DNA from: Sporanaerobium hydrogeniformans
Lineage (GTDB): Bacteria > Bacillota > Clostridia > Lachnospirales > Cellulosilyticaceae
DNA length: 64,000 bases
Assembly: GCF_002735925.1 (NCBI RefSeq)
Contig: NZ_PEDL01000010.1
Span: 55,813-119,812 of the forward strand
Direction of reading: 5' to 3'
Of this stretch, positions 42,801 through 51,689 are shown one piece after another (the stretch's first letter is position 1; every line of letters begins with the position of its first letter). The position numbers and the translations under genes were made by a program. A model generated the notes under the pieces. That model searched no databases and had not been told where the DNA came from. It was given only the letters and a program-made list of their open reading frames with translations.

Positions 42801-45800
42801 ACATCAACGTGTCGGATTTCCTATGGTCCCCTGTTGGTAATTTTATCAATAAATTTATTGGAAATTTTGACGGAAAGGGGCATATTCTTACAAACTTAAC
42901 TATAGATGTCACTGTAACAGATACAGATACCTATGTTGGTATGATAGGTTGCTCAGGAGGTCATGTTCGAAATGTAGGCGTAGTTGATACCTCTATTTCA
43001 GCTACAGGCAACTCTACCACCACCCCTGCCAACGTTTATATCGGAGGCATTGTAGGATATTTGGCAGGAGGTAGCCTCTCCAACTGCTACACTCTCGGCA
43101 CAGTTAGTGGAGTGAGTACGTATGGAAGCGTCAATGCCGGCGGAATTGTTGGCTCTGCATCAAGTTCTGTAAATAATTGCTACAGTCTTGCAACTGTCAG
43201 TGCCAGCGGTGGCAACGAAAGTAATGCTGGCGGCATTGCAGGCAATAAATATGGCGATACCATCAAGGATTGCTATTACTTAGATACCCTAGCAATTATT
43301 GGAACAAATGCTTATCTTGGCACCACCTTAACCGATACTCAAATGAAAGCGGCAAGCGGTGATGATGCCTTGATAACAAAGCTGAACGCATGGGTAAATA
43401 CCCAAGAAAGCACCGATTACTACACATGGAAAATAGGTAGTACAACAAGTTCTACAAACGACAGCTATCCTGTGTTTGACTCTGCTTGGACGGCACTTCA
43501 CAAGCACTGTGTCTGCGATAGGGATGTCCATTTAGGCGACCACACAAGTTGTAATGATATAACGTATAAGCCATTCCCTGATGACTGGGATAGCAGTACC
43601 TCCTTAGAGGGCAACTACTACCTTACCCACAATGTGACAATGCCAGCAAAAATTTATATAGAGGAGAATAAAACCCTTAATCTTTGCTTAAATGGTTATA
43701 AGTTGGATGCAAGTGGCTTAAATAGTGCGTCACAAATTGCTCCCGCGATTCATGTTTATGGCACCCTAAATCTGTGCGACTGTAAAGAGGGTACAAATAG
43801 TGGTGGTAAAATCACAGGGCTTAATAACTCCTATTCACCAATTATAATTACTAACAGTGGCGTATTTTCAATGTATAGTGGCAGTATTACCCAAAATACT
43901 ACCACAAACGATACGGTAAGTAATACTGGAACCTTTACTATGTATGGGGGCTCCATTACTGGGAACACTGCAGAAGAAACTGCTGGTGTTTCTAATGAAG
44001 GAACGTTCACTATGTATGGGGGTAGTATCACAAATAATACAGGCTGCTTTGGTGGCGTAATGAACAATGGAGATTTCACTATGTATGGGGGCATCATCAC
44101 CGATAATAGGGCGTCCTTAGCAGGTGGAGGTATCTTAAGTACAACCAATATAATGCTCTCCGGGGATGTAACTATTTCTGGAAACAAGGTAGGAAATGCT
44201 AACAATAATATTGGGCTTACTTATACAAAAGGAGACATCGGTTCAAGAAGGCTCTCACCAGTCGCTCCCACCATTAAAATTTTAAGTCCACTTACCAATA
44301 CAACACCTATTGGTGTATCAATTTTTGAGGCGACAATAGGCGCAGATAATCATCCCCTATTTACAGCACAAAGTGGCGTGTTTACCAGTGGAACCACTTT
44401 GACTAACAGCGACTATGCAAGTAACTTCATCTCCGACAACAGCCGTTTCGTTGTGGCAGTAGCAGACGATGGGCAGCTTATGTTGAAAGATGTCCCAATT
44501 TACGTTCCTGTAACAAATATCACAGATGTGCCAACCACAACCACAGTAGGTACCGATTTAACCTTAACAGGTACAGTCTCTCCTGCTGATGCAAGTAGCC
44601 AAATCATTGTATGGCGTGTTAAAAAAGCGACAACGACAGGGGCTACCATTGTAAATGGCAAGCTGAAAACCACAGGGGCTGGCACTGTAACTGTGACGGC
44701 AACCATCACAAATGGTCTCAGTCCAAATAGTGATTATACAAAGGATTTTGATATTACAGTTACTGCTATACCTCAAGCAAATACAGGTAATTTATACGGT
44801 GTCATTACTAATAGTGAAGGAGCCCCTCTTGAGAATGCAAGGGTAGTACTTTTTGAAAAGGTAGGTACATTTAAATCTGCAACAACGGATGCAAACGGAA
44901 ACTACACAATATCCGATATTCCTTATGGAACCTATTACTTTTATATACAATATAGCTCAGCGAATAAATCTAGTTATCTTGTTGACAATGTGACTATATC
45001 TCAGACTTATACCATTAAGAATATGCACTTTTTAAAAGGACAAAGAAACACAAATGTTGAACTTGGTAGTGACACACCTTCTATTGCCATAGGTGGTATT
45101 AATGATAGCTACGATGCAAATCTTACAAATAAAGAAATTACTGCCATTAATAACGGCGGCGAATCTCTCATCATACTACAAGCTATAAAAAAAGAGGCAA
45201 GCCAGGTTTCTTCTGACAAAGCTCTGATACAGTCAATTGCTACTGGAAAATCTTTAGGTTACTTTATTGATTTAAGCATATTAAAAACTGTAAAAGATAC
45301 AAGCGGTAACATCATAACCAATAAAGAAGCACTTGCTTCACTACCAAATGTTGTTTCGATTACGATACCTATACCAACAGAATTGCAAGGCAAAGACAGT
45401 TTAACCGTTTATCGTGTACACAAAGGCACACCAGAAACATTACGTGGAAATCCAGCTACAGGCAATGAAGGTTATAAAATAAGTGGTAAATATCTCACGA
45501 TTTACACTCAAAACTTTTCACTCTATGCCCTAGGTTATACTGCAACAAATAGTGGCGGTGGTTCCACAGGCAGTTCTTCTGGTAGTGGTTCTACAGGAGG
45601 CTCTTCCTACCATTACTATAACATCAAAATCACCAAGGAAGGCAATGGCACCATCTCTTCTGACAGTGATTTAGGCAGCACCTTATCTGTTCGTGAGCAT
45701 TCTGACAAAACATTCACCTTTACCCCCGATAAGGGATATGTGATAAGTGATGTTCTTATAGACGACAAGAGCGTTGGTGCCGTATCACAATACACCTTTG

Positions 45801-46426
45801 AAAATGTACTGAAAGACCATAGTCTAAAGGTTATATTCAAGGCAATCACTACGCCTATCCATCCCCAGACTGGTGTTGTCTTTAAAGATGTGAAGGAGAA
45901 CGACTGGTTTGTAGATGCAGTGTATACAGCTGTGAACAACAATTGGTTCAGTGGCACCAGCGAAACTACCTTTAGCCCTTATCTATCCACTACGCGTGGA
46001 ATGATTGCAACCGTACTTTGGAGAATGGAAAAAGAACCTGCCGCAAGTACCACTTCTATCTTTGAGGATGTGGCAAATGATGCATACTATGTAGAGGCAG
46101 TGAACTGGGCACAGGAAAACAGTATCGTAAGCGGATACGGCAACGGAAAATTTGGTCCACAGGATAACATCACCCGTGAACAAATGGCAGCTATCTTATA
46201 TCGCTATGCACAGTTCAAGGGTTACGATGTGAGCAAGACCACAAGTCTTGACAGTTTCATCGATGGGGATGCTACTTCTGATTATGCCAAAGAAGCTATG
46301 AGTTGGGCAGTTGCCAACAGACTAATTTCCGGCAAAGGAAACAGCATTCTAGACCCGAAAGCAGGAGCTACCCGTGCGGAGGTAGCAGCTATTCTCACCC
46401 GATTTAATGGAATATTTACCCAATAA
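39854..46426 (+). CDS. Giant S-layer-anchored surface protein (2190 residues)
   Basis: Begins with a signal peptide (MKKRLLSLLLVFCMVFTMIP, about residues 1-27). Then come Cys/His repeats of the form CxHxHxxxCGY (about 43-165), long Ser/Thr/Gly-rich beta-helix-like repeats (about 170-950), GLUG-type repeats (YVGMIGCSGG, YIGGIVGYLAGG; about 1015-1135), a second Cys/His patch (about 1215) and repeated FTMYGGSIT units (about 1340-1420). These are followed by a Big_2-like domain (about 1552-1640), a carboxypeptidase-regulatory-like domain (LYGVITNSEGAPLENARVVL; about 1644-1725), a Gly/Ser linker, an InlB/bacterial-repeat domain (about 1915-2000) and three SLH domains (about 2010-2190) that bind pyruvylated wall polymer. 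It probably acts as an adhesin or polymer-binding surface filament. ATG 39854 (GAAAGGA upstream) is the start; the frame extends 60 codons upstream without meaning. Confidence 0.88.
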   Translation: MKKRLLSLLLVFCMVFTMIPMGAFATAGNTLIGTSSIQDATLCEHHTVHNEACGYVPATVEVPCNHVHDEHCGFILAVETIPATEEIPCDKGCVDTDGDGVIDHVADCAYTPAIPEIPAVTGAPCNHQHNETCGYAPASEGVACGYVCEECAQKMEDGEKLTLLNSSESTTSYNVWVAGIQVTSDNKDNITGEGITGTVTYDPDSKTLTLSDATITSSSLNGVIYSMGNYDPFENTEEYDTLNIVLSGTNSIEHTGGSNFSVGIYANYIALNISGEGLLNVTTTAMWGGNNQQGTSILAGNITITSGTIICNTADVGSWASSSYGMEADSITISGGTVIANTGVGSNNMGESFGMKAGLITISGGTVVASSSTAQRAGAFSSVPVLTDYTAPKVIRVGDNKDNVAIWDNTTGLNTYKYVKIAPPDYGDFIITTDAGNTLPTFDNGILTFGASGEYTVAMKSGLETTSNRIEVTAEDVTLNLDGITISAPQGAENSDGPTALTVTNGTLLNVIADSSLTGGYAGFGGSKGGGGIKGNIILTGTATLTTTGGSGGNDQAAGHGITGNVDVSGGITLIAKSGSGMAGMGINDGTFLGGIITVADGFAVLCGPSEDYLGPLTESSTTFQYVKIIPPSSIRSFDIAKGNITVEKSSIAGKIKVDYTDEMGIVKTADNIDSADMLTITQTNTETTTANEIVVNAGTSAAPVNITLAGVNISTNNTPFKLQNTAVVNLILEENTTNTLVGGSNNSGLGVPQNASVIIDGKGTLYASSNSYGSGIGSDHCGAITIKGGTVTASTSTNGGGAGIGGAVGSNGGTVVITGGNIRAVGSENAENIGKGAGGLNSGTLKNAAGDIIYLASFTEPTDNKDKVFTITKAAGAEYTYDLNQSKAIDGKWYVYLPVGVAEATYDGVTYTCTVKNDYSAVFTKKIPTVTEYLEQNPATPDTDYILNTTNKTLAIKTSKGAAWWSAKGNSYLDYAITLENDINVSDFLWSPVGNFINKFIGNFDGKGHILTNLTIDVTVTDTDTYVGMIGCSGGHVRNVGVVDTSISATGNSTTTPANVYIGGIVGYLAGGSLSNCYTLGTVSGVSTYGSVNAGGIVGSASSSVNNCYSLATVSASGGNESNAGGIAGNKYGDTIKDCYYLDTLAIIGTNAYLGTTLTDTQMKAASGDDALITKLNAWVNTQESTDYYTWKIGSTTSSTNDSYPVFDSAWTALHKHCVCDRDVHLGDHTSCNDITYKPFPDDWDSSTSLEGNYYLTHNVTMPAKIYIEENKTLNLCLNGYKLDASGLNSASQIAPAIHVYGTLNLCDCKEGTNSGGKITGLNNSYSPIIITNSGVFSMYSGSITQNTTTNDTVSNTGTFTMYGGSITGNTAEETAGVSNEGTFTMYGGSITNNTGCFGGVMNNGDFTMYGGIITDNRASLAGGGILSTTNIMLSGDVTISGNKVGNANNNIGLTYTKGDIGSRRLSPVAPTIKILSPLTNTTPIGVSIFEATIGADNHPLFTAQSGVFTSGTTLTNSDYASNFISDNSRFVVAVADDGQLMLKDVPIYVPVTNITDVPTTTTVGTDLTLTGTVSPADASSQIIVWRVKKATTTGATIVNGKLKTTGAGTVTVTATITNGLSPNSDYTKDFDITVTAIPQANTGNLYGVITNSEGAPLENARVVLFEKVGTFKSATTDANGNYTISDIPYGTYYFYIQYSSANKSSYLVDNVTISQTYTIKNMHFLKGQRNTNVELGSDTPSIAIGGINDSYDANLTNKEITAINNGGESLIILQAIKKEASQVSSDKALIQSIATGKSLGYFIDLSILKTVKDTSGNIITNKEALASLPNVVSITIPIPTELQGKDSLTVYRVHKGTPETLRGNPATGNEGYKISGKYLTIYTQNFSLYALGYTATNSGGGSTGSSSGSGSTGGSSYHYYNIKITKEGNGTISSDSDLGSTLSVREHSDKTFTFTPDKGYVISDVLIDDKSVGAVSQYTFENVLKDHSLKVIFKAITTPIHPQTGVVFKDVKENDWFVDAVYTAVNNNWFSGTSETTFSPYLSTTRGMIATVLWRMEKEPAASTTSIFEDVANDAYYVEAVNWAQENSIVSGYGNGKFGPQDNITREQMAAILYRYAQFKGYDVSKTTSLDSFIDGDATSDYAKEAMSWAVANRLISGKGNSILDPKAGATRAEVAAILTRFNGIFTQ

Positions 46427-46456
46427 TACAACCACATAAAGTAAAGATACATTCGA

Positions 46457-46510
46457 AGGGGCTGCCGCGCAATTAATCAATTAGATTAGTTGGACGGCAG
46501 CCCTACTTTT
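46457..46510 (+). terminator. Terminator of the giant surface protein gene
   Basis: GGGCTGCCG (46459-46467) and CGGCAGCCC (46495-46503) form a strong stem with a 27-base loop, followed by TACTTTTAT. Confidence 0.7.
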
Positions 46511-46524
46511 ATACAAAATAATAA

Positions 46525-46545
46525 GGCAGGGGATAATCCCCTGCC
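46525..46545 (+). repeat. Perfect palindrome at the island edge
   Basis: GGCAGGGGAT (46525-46534), centre A, ATCCCCTGCC (46536-46545). It is a 10-bp perfect inverted repeat lying between the terminator and the IS1182 fragment. It could be a second terminator, though no T run follows, or an element end. Confidence 0.55.
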
Positions 46546-46565
46546 TCTGTTGTTATACTAAGTTT

Positions 46566-46760
46566 ATGAAGAACATCATAAAACAACACAAACAGTATAC
46601 TGAACTTAGAGGAGCTTATCAACTCCCTCTCCCTATAGATTTTGAAACTGCGGTTTCACCAGATGATTCTACTAAGTTCCTTAGCCACATACTGGAGGAA
46701 TTAAATTACACAAAATTATATCAAGTATACTCTCACAAAGGGAGAAAACCCGGTGGTTAA
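46566..46760 (+). pseudogene. IS1182-family transposase N-terminal fragment
   Basis: A 64-residue frame reading YTELRGAYQLPLPIDFETAV, then ILEELNYTKLYQVY, SHKGRKPGG and stop. The pattern QLxLPxD..PxDDxxxxL...LEELNYTKLY.AYS.KGRKP is the N-terminal DUF772-type region of IS1182 transposases, truncated after GRKP. It has no ribosome site. It marks the edge of the island and complements the C-terminal fragment at 18.3 kb. Confidence 0.7.
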
Positions 46761-46921
46761 TAACTTATAACACCTTTTTTACATGATAATGTAAGTTAAA
46801 ATTTAACTATATAAAGTAAAAAATTACATTTTAACATAGAATATTTTGTAGTAAAATGTTGAAATAAATATTCTGTATATTCGGTATTCCCATTTAACCT
46901 ATTACATAAAGAAGGAAGGTA

Positions 46922-48946
46922 ATGAGTGTGCGGCAGAAAAATATTCAACAAATTTTAGAGAAGTTTTATATCCGTAAGCAAACAAAGGTTAAAAACAAAA
47001 TATTAATTATCTTAATTACTTCCGTTATTTTAGTAGTATTTTTTATTTCTAGTATTGCTCTTACACTGTTTTATAATCAGACTATGCAGGCAGTAAAGAC
47101 CTTTATAACAGAAGCAGCCGTTTTAGCTGCTAACAATGTAAAGTCTACAGTAGAGGCAAATTTAAAAACAGTAGAGGAGTTTGCATCAAGAGAGTTTTTT
47201 GTGCTTGACTCTAGGACAGATTTTGAAACTATACAAGCCTGTGATGCTTTTACGAAGCGCTATGATTATACAACCACGAGTTATGCTAGTAAGGAAGGGA
47301 TGACAACTTCAGGAACAGATATTAGTGATAGAGAATATTTTGTGCGCTGTAAAGAAACAGGAAAACCAGTTATTTCAGATTTAATCGTATCTCCAACAGA
47401 TGGAAAAACGGCTATTGTTTTGGCTGCACCTATTCTTAAAGAAGGTATTTTTGAAGGGATTATTATTGCTCAAGCCAATGCTAACTTTTTATCAGAATTA
47501 ACAAGCAACATTAAAATAGGTAAAACAGGTACCACTTACATGCTTGACCGAATAGGCACAACAATAGCTAGTGAGGATCGTAATAAGGTGTTAGAAAGAA
47601 CAAATATTATTGAAGCTGCCAAAACAGATAAAAGTATGAAAGCGTTTGCTACAGTACAGGAGAAGATGCTTGAAGAAAAGAGTGGTTTTAGTAGTTACAG
47701 ATATAATGGTTCCTCTAAAATTGTGGGTTATGCACCAGTAGGGGTTAATGGTTGGTCGATAGGTGTATCAGGAAATAAGTTAGAATTTTTAGGTAGTGTT
47801 TATCTTGTTATGGCACTCATTATTGTTCTTGCACTAATGAGTATTATGTTGATTACTATAATAGTAGTACGTATTGTAGATAACATGGTAAGGCCGTTAA
47901 AATTGTGTTCTGAACGCATTGTTTTATTAGGTAGAGGAGATTTACATACACCTTTTCCAGAAATAGATACTCAAGATGAAATAGGTGTAATGGCAGAGAC
48001 TACAAAAGCAATGATTACTACTTTGGGTAGTATGATTAAGGATGTAGGTTACTTACTAGAAGAGATGGCTCAAGGTAACTTTAATATAAAGACAAAATCA
48101 GAAAAAAGTTATCAGGGTGATTTTTCACAGATTCTAAGATCTATCATAGCTTTAAACAGTAGACTCAGTGATATGTTAAGGCAGATTGATGAAGGTTCTA
48201 TACAAGTGGATAGAGGTTCGTTACAACTTTCTGAGAGTGCACAAGCTTTAGCAGAAGGAGCCACTGAGCAAGCCAGTTCTATAGAAGAGCTTACGGCAAC
48301 TGTTGAAAGTGTATCTTATACAGTAGCTGATAGCGCCAAAAAGGCTAAAGAGGCATTTATTCAAGCTAAAAGCTACAAAAATCAGGCAGAGCAAGGCAAT
48401 GAAGAAATACAAGCACTCATACAAGCGATGAAGAGGATAAACGCAACTTCTAAACAAATAGAAAGTATTATTGGAGAAATAGAACGGATTGCTTCACAAA
48501 CGAACCTATTAGCTTTAAATGCCTCTATTGAAGCAGCACGGGCAGGAGAAGCAGGAAGAGGCTTTGCAGTTGTGGCAGCAGAAATTGGTAAGTTAGCAGC
48601 AAGTAGCTCTGCTTCAGCTATCAATACACGGGAATTGATTAGTAAGTCTCTACAAGAAATAGAAGAGGGAAATCAAGTGACAGTACATACTTCAGAGACT
48701 TTAGAAAAAATAATTAATGGTATTAATACTCTAGCTGAAACATCTCAGTTTATTAGTAGTATATCTGATTCACAGGCGGAAACTATGCAGGAGATGAGTC
48801 GAGCAGTGGGGCAGATATCTAACATTGTTCAGAATAATTCAGCAGCTGCAGAAGAAACTTCTACCATTAGTCAAGAGCTTTATGCTCATTCTGAAAGTCT
48901 AAAATACTTAGTAAATCAGTTTCAGTTTGATAAAAAGAATAAGTAA
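46922..48946 (+). CDS. Methyl-accepting chemotaxis protein with dCache-type sensor
   Basis: A 674-residue chemoreceptor: transmembrane helix about 25-48, an extracellular double-Cache-like sensor (about 50-290; [27 protein letters not shown]), a second helix about 295-320, HAMP (about 320-375) and a signalling domain with the tip [30 protein letters not shown] (about 515-545). It binds a small molecule outside and controls CheA. The ribosome site GGAAGG lies only three bases before ATG 46922, so GTG 46928 may be the real start. Ends before a shared terminator. Confidence 0.92.
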   Translation: MSVRQKNIQQILEKFYIRKQTKVKNKILIILITSVILVVFFISSIALTLFYNQTMQAVKTFITEAAVLAANNVKSTVEANLKTVEEFASREFFVLDSRTDFETIQACDAFTKRYDYTTTSYASKEGMTTSGTDISDREYFVRCKETGKPVISDLIVSPTDGKTAIVLAAPILKEGIFEGIIIAQANANFLSELTSNIKIGKTGTTYMLDRIGTTIASEDRNKVLERTNIIEAAKTDKSMKAFATVQEKMLEEKSGFSSYRYNGSSKIVGYAPVGVNGWSIGVSGNKLEFLGSVYLVMALIIVLALMSIMLITIIVVRIVDNMVRPLKLCSERIVLLGRGDLHTPFPEIDTQDEIGVMAETTKAMITTLGSMIKDVGYLLEEMAQGNFNIKTKSEKSYQGDFSQILRSIIALNSRLSDMLRQIDEGSIQVDRGSLQLSESAQALAEGATEQASSIEELTATVESVSYTVADSAKKAKEAFIQAKSYKNQAEQGNEEIQALIQAMKRINATSKQIESIIGEIERIASQTNLLALNASIEAARAGEAGRGFAVVAAEIGKLAASSSASAINTRELISKSLQEIEEGNQVTVHTSETLEKIINGINTLAETSQFISSISDSQAETMQEMSRAVGQISNIVQNNSAAAEETSTISQELYAHSESLKYLVNQFQFDKKNK

Positions 48947-48958
48947 AAGTAAAATATT

Positions 48959-49005
48959 AAAGGTCTATGAAGTTAAAAATGTAAGCTTAACTTCATAGAC
49001 CTTTT
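48959..49005. terminator. Bidirectional terminator between the chemoreceptor and dfrA
   Basis: AAAGGTCTATGAAGTTAA (48959-48976) and TTAACTTCATAGACCTTT (48987-49004) form an 18-bp stem with T runs on both strands, between convergent genes. Confidence 0.9.
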
Positions 49006-49053
49006 ACTATCTAGAGCGTATTTTTATAATATGTTTTTGTTTTGAAGATAAGG

Positions 49054-49533
49054 TTACTTAGGTTCCCAAATAGTAAAATAGAAAGGAGAGCCATCAGAGG
49101 CAGGTGTTTCGCTGGGGACGGAAGAGACACACCTAAAAGAATCTTTATAATCACAAAAAGTAGTATCTCCCTCTACATCTTTATCTACCAAAGTAATATA
49201 AAGTCTACTAGCATAAGGTAAGAAAGCTTTATAGATTTCTCCCCCGCCTATGATAAAAACAATTTCTTGTGTTTTGCAGAAGGCAAGAGCTTCTTTCATA
49301 CTATGGAGAGTAGTAACCCCTTCGGCGTGAAAATTCTTATCATGAGTAAGTACAATATTTTGGCGATGAGGGAGAGGACGCCCAATACTTTCAAAGGTTT
49401 TACGCCCCATTAGTACAGTATGTCCTTTTGTCATACGCCTAAAGTAAGCTAAATCCTCTGGAATGTGCCAAGGCATTTGACCAGCAATGCCAATTTGATT
49501 ATTTTTACTAGTAGCAACTATAAGATAAATCAT
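49054..49533 (-). CDS. folA: Dihydrofolate reductase
   Basis: A 159-residue DHFR: MIYLIVATSKNNQIGIAGQMPWHIPEDLAYFR (active-site Asp/Glu at the WHIPEDL position), GRKTFESIGRPLPHRQNIVL, and GGGEIYKAFLPYA with NADPH-binding Gly run. It reduces dihydrofolate to tetrahydrofolate. It lies 32 bases downstream of thyA, which produces dihydrofolate, a classic pair. Confidence 0.93.
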   Translation of the reverse strand: MIYLIVATSKNNQIGIAGQMPWHIPEDLAYFRRMTKGHTVLMGRKTFESIGRPLPHRQNIVLTHDKNFHAEGVTTLHSMKEALAFCKTQEIVFIIGGGEIYKAFLPYASRLYITLVDKDVEGDTTFCDYKDSFRCVSSVPSETPASDGSPFYFTIWEPK

Positions 49534-49565
49534 TTGTATTTTCCTTTCTAGTTAGTTTAATAAAA

Positions 49566-50528
49566 CTATACTGCAACAGGTGCTTTAATGACAGGATGAG
49601 GATCATAGCCTATAATTTCCATATCTTCTAGGTTAAAATCAAATACAGACTGAATGGCAGGATTAAGCTTTAGTGTAGGAAGCTTTCGTGGAGTACGACT
49701 TAATTGCTCTTTAATCTGCTCTAAGTGATTAGCGTAGAGATGAACATCTGCTCCTGTATAGACTAAGTCACCTACTTCAAGTCCACATTCATGGGCAATG
49801 AGGTGGGTAAGAAGAGCATAAGAAGCAATGTTAAAAGGAAGTCCTAAGAAAACATCATTAGAGCGCATATTAAAAAGACAACTGAGTTTTCCGTCTACTA
49901 CATAAAATTGAAAACAGAAATGACAAGGAGGAAGCTGCATAAGGCCTTCATAAACAGAAGCTACATCCCAGGCATTTACTAATAACCGCCTAGAATTAGG
50001 ATTGTGCTTGATTTCATTAATGACCCATTTGATTTGGTCGTAGACCTTTCCATTGCTACCTTCCCAGTGACGCCATTGTTTGCCGTAGACATTTCCTAAA
50101 TCACCATAAGTCTTTGCAAAAGTATCATTTGTTAAGACTTGTTCTTGATAAAATTTCATTTGTTCTTCATAGATTTTATTAAAAGCCTCATCTTGAGTAA
50201 TGCGAATACCAAAGTCAGTCATATCGGGTCCTTTATAATCTTTGGAGGTTACCCATTTTTGGAAACCCCATTCGTCCCAGATATGATTATTATGTGCTAA
50301 TAAATAACGTAGATTGGTATCCCCTTTTAGGAACCAAAGGAGTTCACTTGCAATTAATTTGAAAGGAACTCTTTTGGTAGTAAGCAAGGGAAAGCCTTCG
50401 GCAAGATTAAAGCGAAGTTGATAACCAAATAAGCTATAGGTTCCTACACCTGTACGATCTTCTTTAAAAATACCTTTATCTAAAATGGTTTGACACATCT
50501 CTAAATAAACCTTATCGGCATTATTCAT
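49566..50528 (-). CDS. thyA: Thymidylate synthase
   Basis: A 320-residue ThyA. The catalytic Cys is in [14 protein letters not shown] (about residue 200), with the [10 protein letters not shown] substrate Arg/Asn region and [15 protein letters not shown]. Length and the extra region ([20 protein letters not shown] and on to [13 protein letters not shown]) match the long Lactobacillus casei type rather than the 264-residue E. coli type. It converts dUMP and methylene-THF to dTMP and dihydrofolate, feeding folA downstream. Confidence 0.93.
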   Translation of the reverse strand: MNNADKVYLEMCQTILDKGIFKEDRTGVGTYSLFGYQLRFNLAEGFPLLTTKRVPFKLIASELLWFLKGDTNLRYLLAHNNHIWDEWGFQKWVTSKDYKGPDMTDFGIRITQDEAFNKIYEEQMKFYQEQVLTNDTFAKTYGDLGNVYGKQWRHWEGSNGKVYDQIKWVINEIKHNPNSRRLLVNAWDVASVYEGLMQLPPCHFCFQFYVVDGKLSCLFNMRSNDVFLGLPFNIASYALLTHLIAHECGLEVGDLVYTGADVHLYANHLEQIKEQLSRTPRKLPTLKLNPAIQSVFDFNLEDMEIIGYDPHPVIKAPVAV

Positions 50529-50791
50529 GAATTATTCCTCCTAAATAAATAAAAAATAGAAAGCTTTTTTATAGGAAAAAGAGCTTGTTAGATAGAACAT
50601 ATTTTAGCATATTAATGGTCAAGAAGCCACTTGGAAGGAATTTGAAAAGATGGGATATATACCATAAAAATAGAAAGAATCTTGGTAAATTCACCAAAAA
50701 GATAGGATATAATGCTTACAAAATTGTCTGAAAATTATAAATAAATATTAAAAAGAATGAATGATTTTAAAGAAAATATATTTAAATTGCC
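50529..50791. other. Intergenic region between thyA and the csp leader, no gene seen
   Basis: About 260 A/T-rich bases. It contains the GGAGGAATAATTC ribosome site of thyA on the minus strand and a weak minus-strand hairpin (AAGCTCTTTTTC / AAAAAAGCTT) near 50555-50585. Nothing else is supported. Confidence 0.5.
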
Positions 50792-50953
50792 TTGATTTTT
50801 TCGGCTAATTATGATAATCTTATCATGTAAGTTAAAATATTGAAACAAAAACGATAGGTAGGCCTCTTGTAACAAAAAAGCATGCAAGACCGAATACGTT
50901 TTGCGTAACAGTGTTTTAGCAATAAAAGATTTTTTTAAGGAGGCCTCGTTAAA
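50792..50953 (+). promoter_or_regulatory. Promoter and long leader of the cold-shock gene
   Basis: TTGATT (50792-50797), a 17-base spacer and TAATCT (50815-50820) precede a 5' untranslated region of about 125 bases, typical of thermoregulated cspA-type leaders. It ends in AAGGAGG (50938-50944) before the ATG. Base pairing inside the leader (AGGCCTCTTG with the AAGGAGGCCTCG region: GAGGCCT appears near both ends) could occlude the ribosome site. Confidence 0.55.
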
Positions 50954-51151
50954 ATGACAGGTAAAGTTAAATGGTTTAATGCAGAAAAAGGTTTTGGATT
51001 CATTGAAAGAGATGGCGGAGATGACGTATTCGTACACTTCACAGCTATTCAAGGTGACGGCTTCAAAACATTAGAAGAAGGTCAAGAAGTTAACTTCGAT
51101 ATCGTTGAAGGCAACAGAGGACCACAAGCTGCTAACGTAGTTCGTGCTTAA
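50954..51151 (+). CDS. CspA-family cold-shock protein
   Basis: A 65-residue cold-shock domain protein: [20 protein letters not shown] (RNP1 KGFGFI), DVFVHFTAI (RNP2 VFVHF) and GPQAANVV. It is a nucleic-acid chaperone that keeps mRNA unfolded at low temperature. Full family length, no odd features. Confidence 0.95.
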   Translation: MTGKVKWFNAEKGFGFIERDGGDDVFVHFTAIQGDGFKTLEEGQEVNFDIVEGNRGPQAANVVRA

Positions 51152-51177
51152 TTAAGATTAATACAATAGTATATAAT

Positions 51178-51206
51178 AGCCACTCAGCAATGAGTGGCTT
51201 ATTTTT
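51178..51206 (+). terminator. Terminator of the cold-shock gene
   Basis: AGCCACTCA, loop GCAA, TGAGTGGCT, then TATTTTTAT. Confidence 0.9.
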
Positions 51207-51273
51207 ATGCATCTGTAGTAGTTCTAGTAAACTAGGTTTGTCTATTAAGCGTTACTTTTTTAAAGTTAATATA

Positions 51274-51563
51274 AATTTCAGTTTGTTGAAGTGCTCTTGT
51301 CGTTTCAAAAGTCAAAAAAAGGGGTGTCGGCGCAGCCGCAAGAAAAAAGGCTTTTCTCCGGTTTCTGGGTCCTCGCCTTGGCAAACTCTAGGTTCAGTCC
51401 TGTAGACTAACGGTCCTACCTATCGCAAGAAGAACGCTTGCGATAACGTCCCTAAAGGCAGCCTACAGGCCTTCACCAAGACTTTGCGAAAGTCTGTGGA
51501 GGAAACCTGCGAAAAGCCTTCTTTCTTGCTCTGCACTGTATCACGAAAGTTTAAATTTTTCAT
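51274..51563 (-). ncRNA. Repeat copy 1: candidate structured RNA of unknown class
   Basis: About 290 bases, nearly identical to 63705-64000. On the minus strand a 19-bp closing stem pairs 51511-51529 with 51338-51356 (one G-U). Inside it lie a stem of about 12 bp (51460-51472 with 51396-51408) and a perfect 9-bp apical hairpin, TATCGCAAG/CTTGCGATA (51421-51429 / 51437-51445, 7-base loop). Mismatches that are A-C on plus are G-U on minus, so minus is the RNA sense. After the closing stem comes a small GC hairpin and a T run (terminator-like). Comparison with the divergent copy at 51690 shows compensatory changes. No known class assigned. Confidence 0.7.
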
Positions 51564-51689
51564 ATTCCTTCTTAAAGACATGAGTAGCAAATCAATAGTC
51601 ACGAATTTTTATTAAGAGTCCCAAAGTATGGGGTGTATGGGATGCCGTACTGTATAGTATTATCACTGTAGTAGGAAATTAAGAAAAAA

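Noticed and set aside
50735..51052. Minus-strand frame across the cold-shock leader
   Set aside because: A/T-rich antisense of the csp leader and gene; no coding features.
51190..51602. Open frames inside repeat copy 1 (plus 51190-51405; minus 51420-51602)
   Set aside because: They lie in an element whose third copy breaks the frame but keeps RNA pairing; coding is unlikely.
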